From Woeseiaceae bacterium (GTDB taxonomy: Bacteria > Pseudomonadota > Gammaproteobacteria > Steroidobacterales > Woeseiaceae), in contig JAJFKP010000055.1 in NCBI GenBank assembly GCA_021773135.1, forward strand, positions 124,001 to 188,000: a stretch of 64,000 nucleotides of DNA, given 5' to 3'. A program made the translations under genes and the position numbers. The notes below the pieces were generated by a model. The model saw only the letters and a list, made by a program, of their open reading frames with translations, did no database searches and was not told the DNA's origin. This document shows, piece by piece, positions 63,773 through 64,000 of this stretch (position 1 is the stretch's first letter; the number at the start of each line of letters is the position of its first letter).

Positions 63773-64000
63773 CTAGTTTTTTGGCAACTCTGCAATGAGC
63801 TGCAGTAGTTTGTCGATGGTGCGATAGTTCCTTGCCGTGCTCGCGACGCCAAGCTTTTTTTCCGCATTAGCGGCGAGCCTGGATCGACCAATCCCATCAG
63901 GTGCCAGCAGGTAAAAGACCGTGCCGACCAGTCGAAAACGCTCGTTCGGGGCACACAAGCTGTGCATCACAGAATCGTCGTAGTCGGCAGATATGTCAGA
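63773..64000 (-). CDS. DUF1697 domain protein, 5' end outside window
   Basis: The last 75 or so codons of a gene that runs off the right edge. The sequence LVGTVFYLLAPDGIGRSRL, AANAEKKLGV, ASTARNYRTIDKLLQLIAEL at the end is the C-terminal signature of DUF1697 (GRSxL...LGVxxTxRNxxTxxKL). DUF1697 proteins are small, cytosolic and of unknown role. Convergent with the OMP gene, with the terminator between them. Confidence 0.82.
   Translation of the reverse strand, partial: SDISADYDDSVMHSLCAPNERFRLVGTVFYLLAPDGIGRSRLAANAEKKLGVASTARNYRTIDKLLQLIAELPKN

Noticed and set aside
1-64000. CRISPR arrays, rRNA, tRNA, prophage or insertion sequences
   Set aside because: I looked for regular repeats, cloverleaf-like ends, integrase and transposase proteins and saw none; a tRNA scan would be needed to exclude small RNA genes fully.

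Overview
The window reads as chromosomal DNA of a free-living Gram-negative bacterium, most likely a marine gammaproteobacterium. The reasons are RdgC (a beta/gammaproteobacterial protein), many lipoprotein, Sec and Tat export signals, a beta-barrel protein ending in Phe, a DUF3465 protein, and two TRAP transporters. The gene style (many exported peptidases, amidohydrolases and amino-acid importers) would suit a protein- or peptide-degrading lineage such as the Woeseiales, but that placement is inference. I saw no rRNA, tRNA, CRISPR array, phage or insertion sequence. The DNA is dense with genes, with small operons on both strands.

Layout. 1-5.5 kb: a partial secreted amidohydrolase, an MFS transporter broken by a 34-bp tandem duplication and a second frameshift, a YtcJ-type amidohydrolase and an orphan lipoprotein binding protein. 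5.6-10 kb (minus): an M13 metallopeptidase, a HpcH/HpaI aldolase and a second secreted amidohydrolase. 10.3-18.5 kb (plus): a tight six-gene operon with TRAP transporter genes dctPQM, a DapA/HOGA-family lyase, a 976-residue fused oxidoreductase and a secreted M24 prolidase-like peptidase. The fused oxidoreductase joins the three parts of HcnABC/LhpFEB-type amino-acid dehydrogenases in one chain. The best reading is uptake and catabolism of an imino acid (hydroxyproline-like) or opine-like compound released from peptides. 18.5-28.3 kb: a second MFS carrier, a CorC/CNNM-type membrane protein, a TraF-like barrel protein, RdgC and several unknown envelope proteins.

28.4-39 kb: exported catabolic enzymes (gamma-glutamyltransferase, metallo-beta-lactamase-fold hydrolase, Tat-exported PhoD, Tat-exported M19 dipeptidase-like protein) around an amino-acid ABC transporter. 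That transporter is in an apparent operon with a cysteine-desulfurase-like PLP enzyme. 39-48.9 kb: a secreted VOC protein, a DAO-type oxidase beside an NhaC-type antiporter, a DUF3592 membrane protein, a cold-shock protein with its own promoter and terminator followed by a NYN-domain protein, and a DUF6152 pair. 49-57 kb: RhlE-type RNA helicase, DUF6065, a second TRAP transporter, a periplasmic DsrE-like protein and a DUF4153 membrane protein. 57-64 kb: a LysR regulator divergent from an azoreductase-like/pirin operon, a retinol-saturase-like oxidoreductase, a GST, a small outer-membrane barrel and the 3' end of a DUF1697 gene.

The strongest candidates for something new are the single-chain FeS/FAD/NAD/FeS/FAD dehydrogenase with its operon, the M19 protein lacking half of its metal site, the azoreductase homologue lacking the flavin loop, and the duplication-broken MFS gene that loss of one repeat unit would largely repair.
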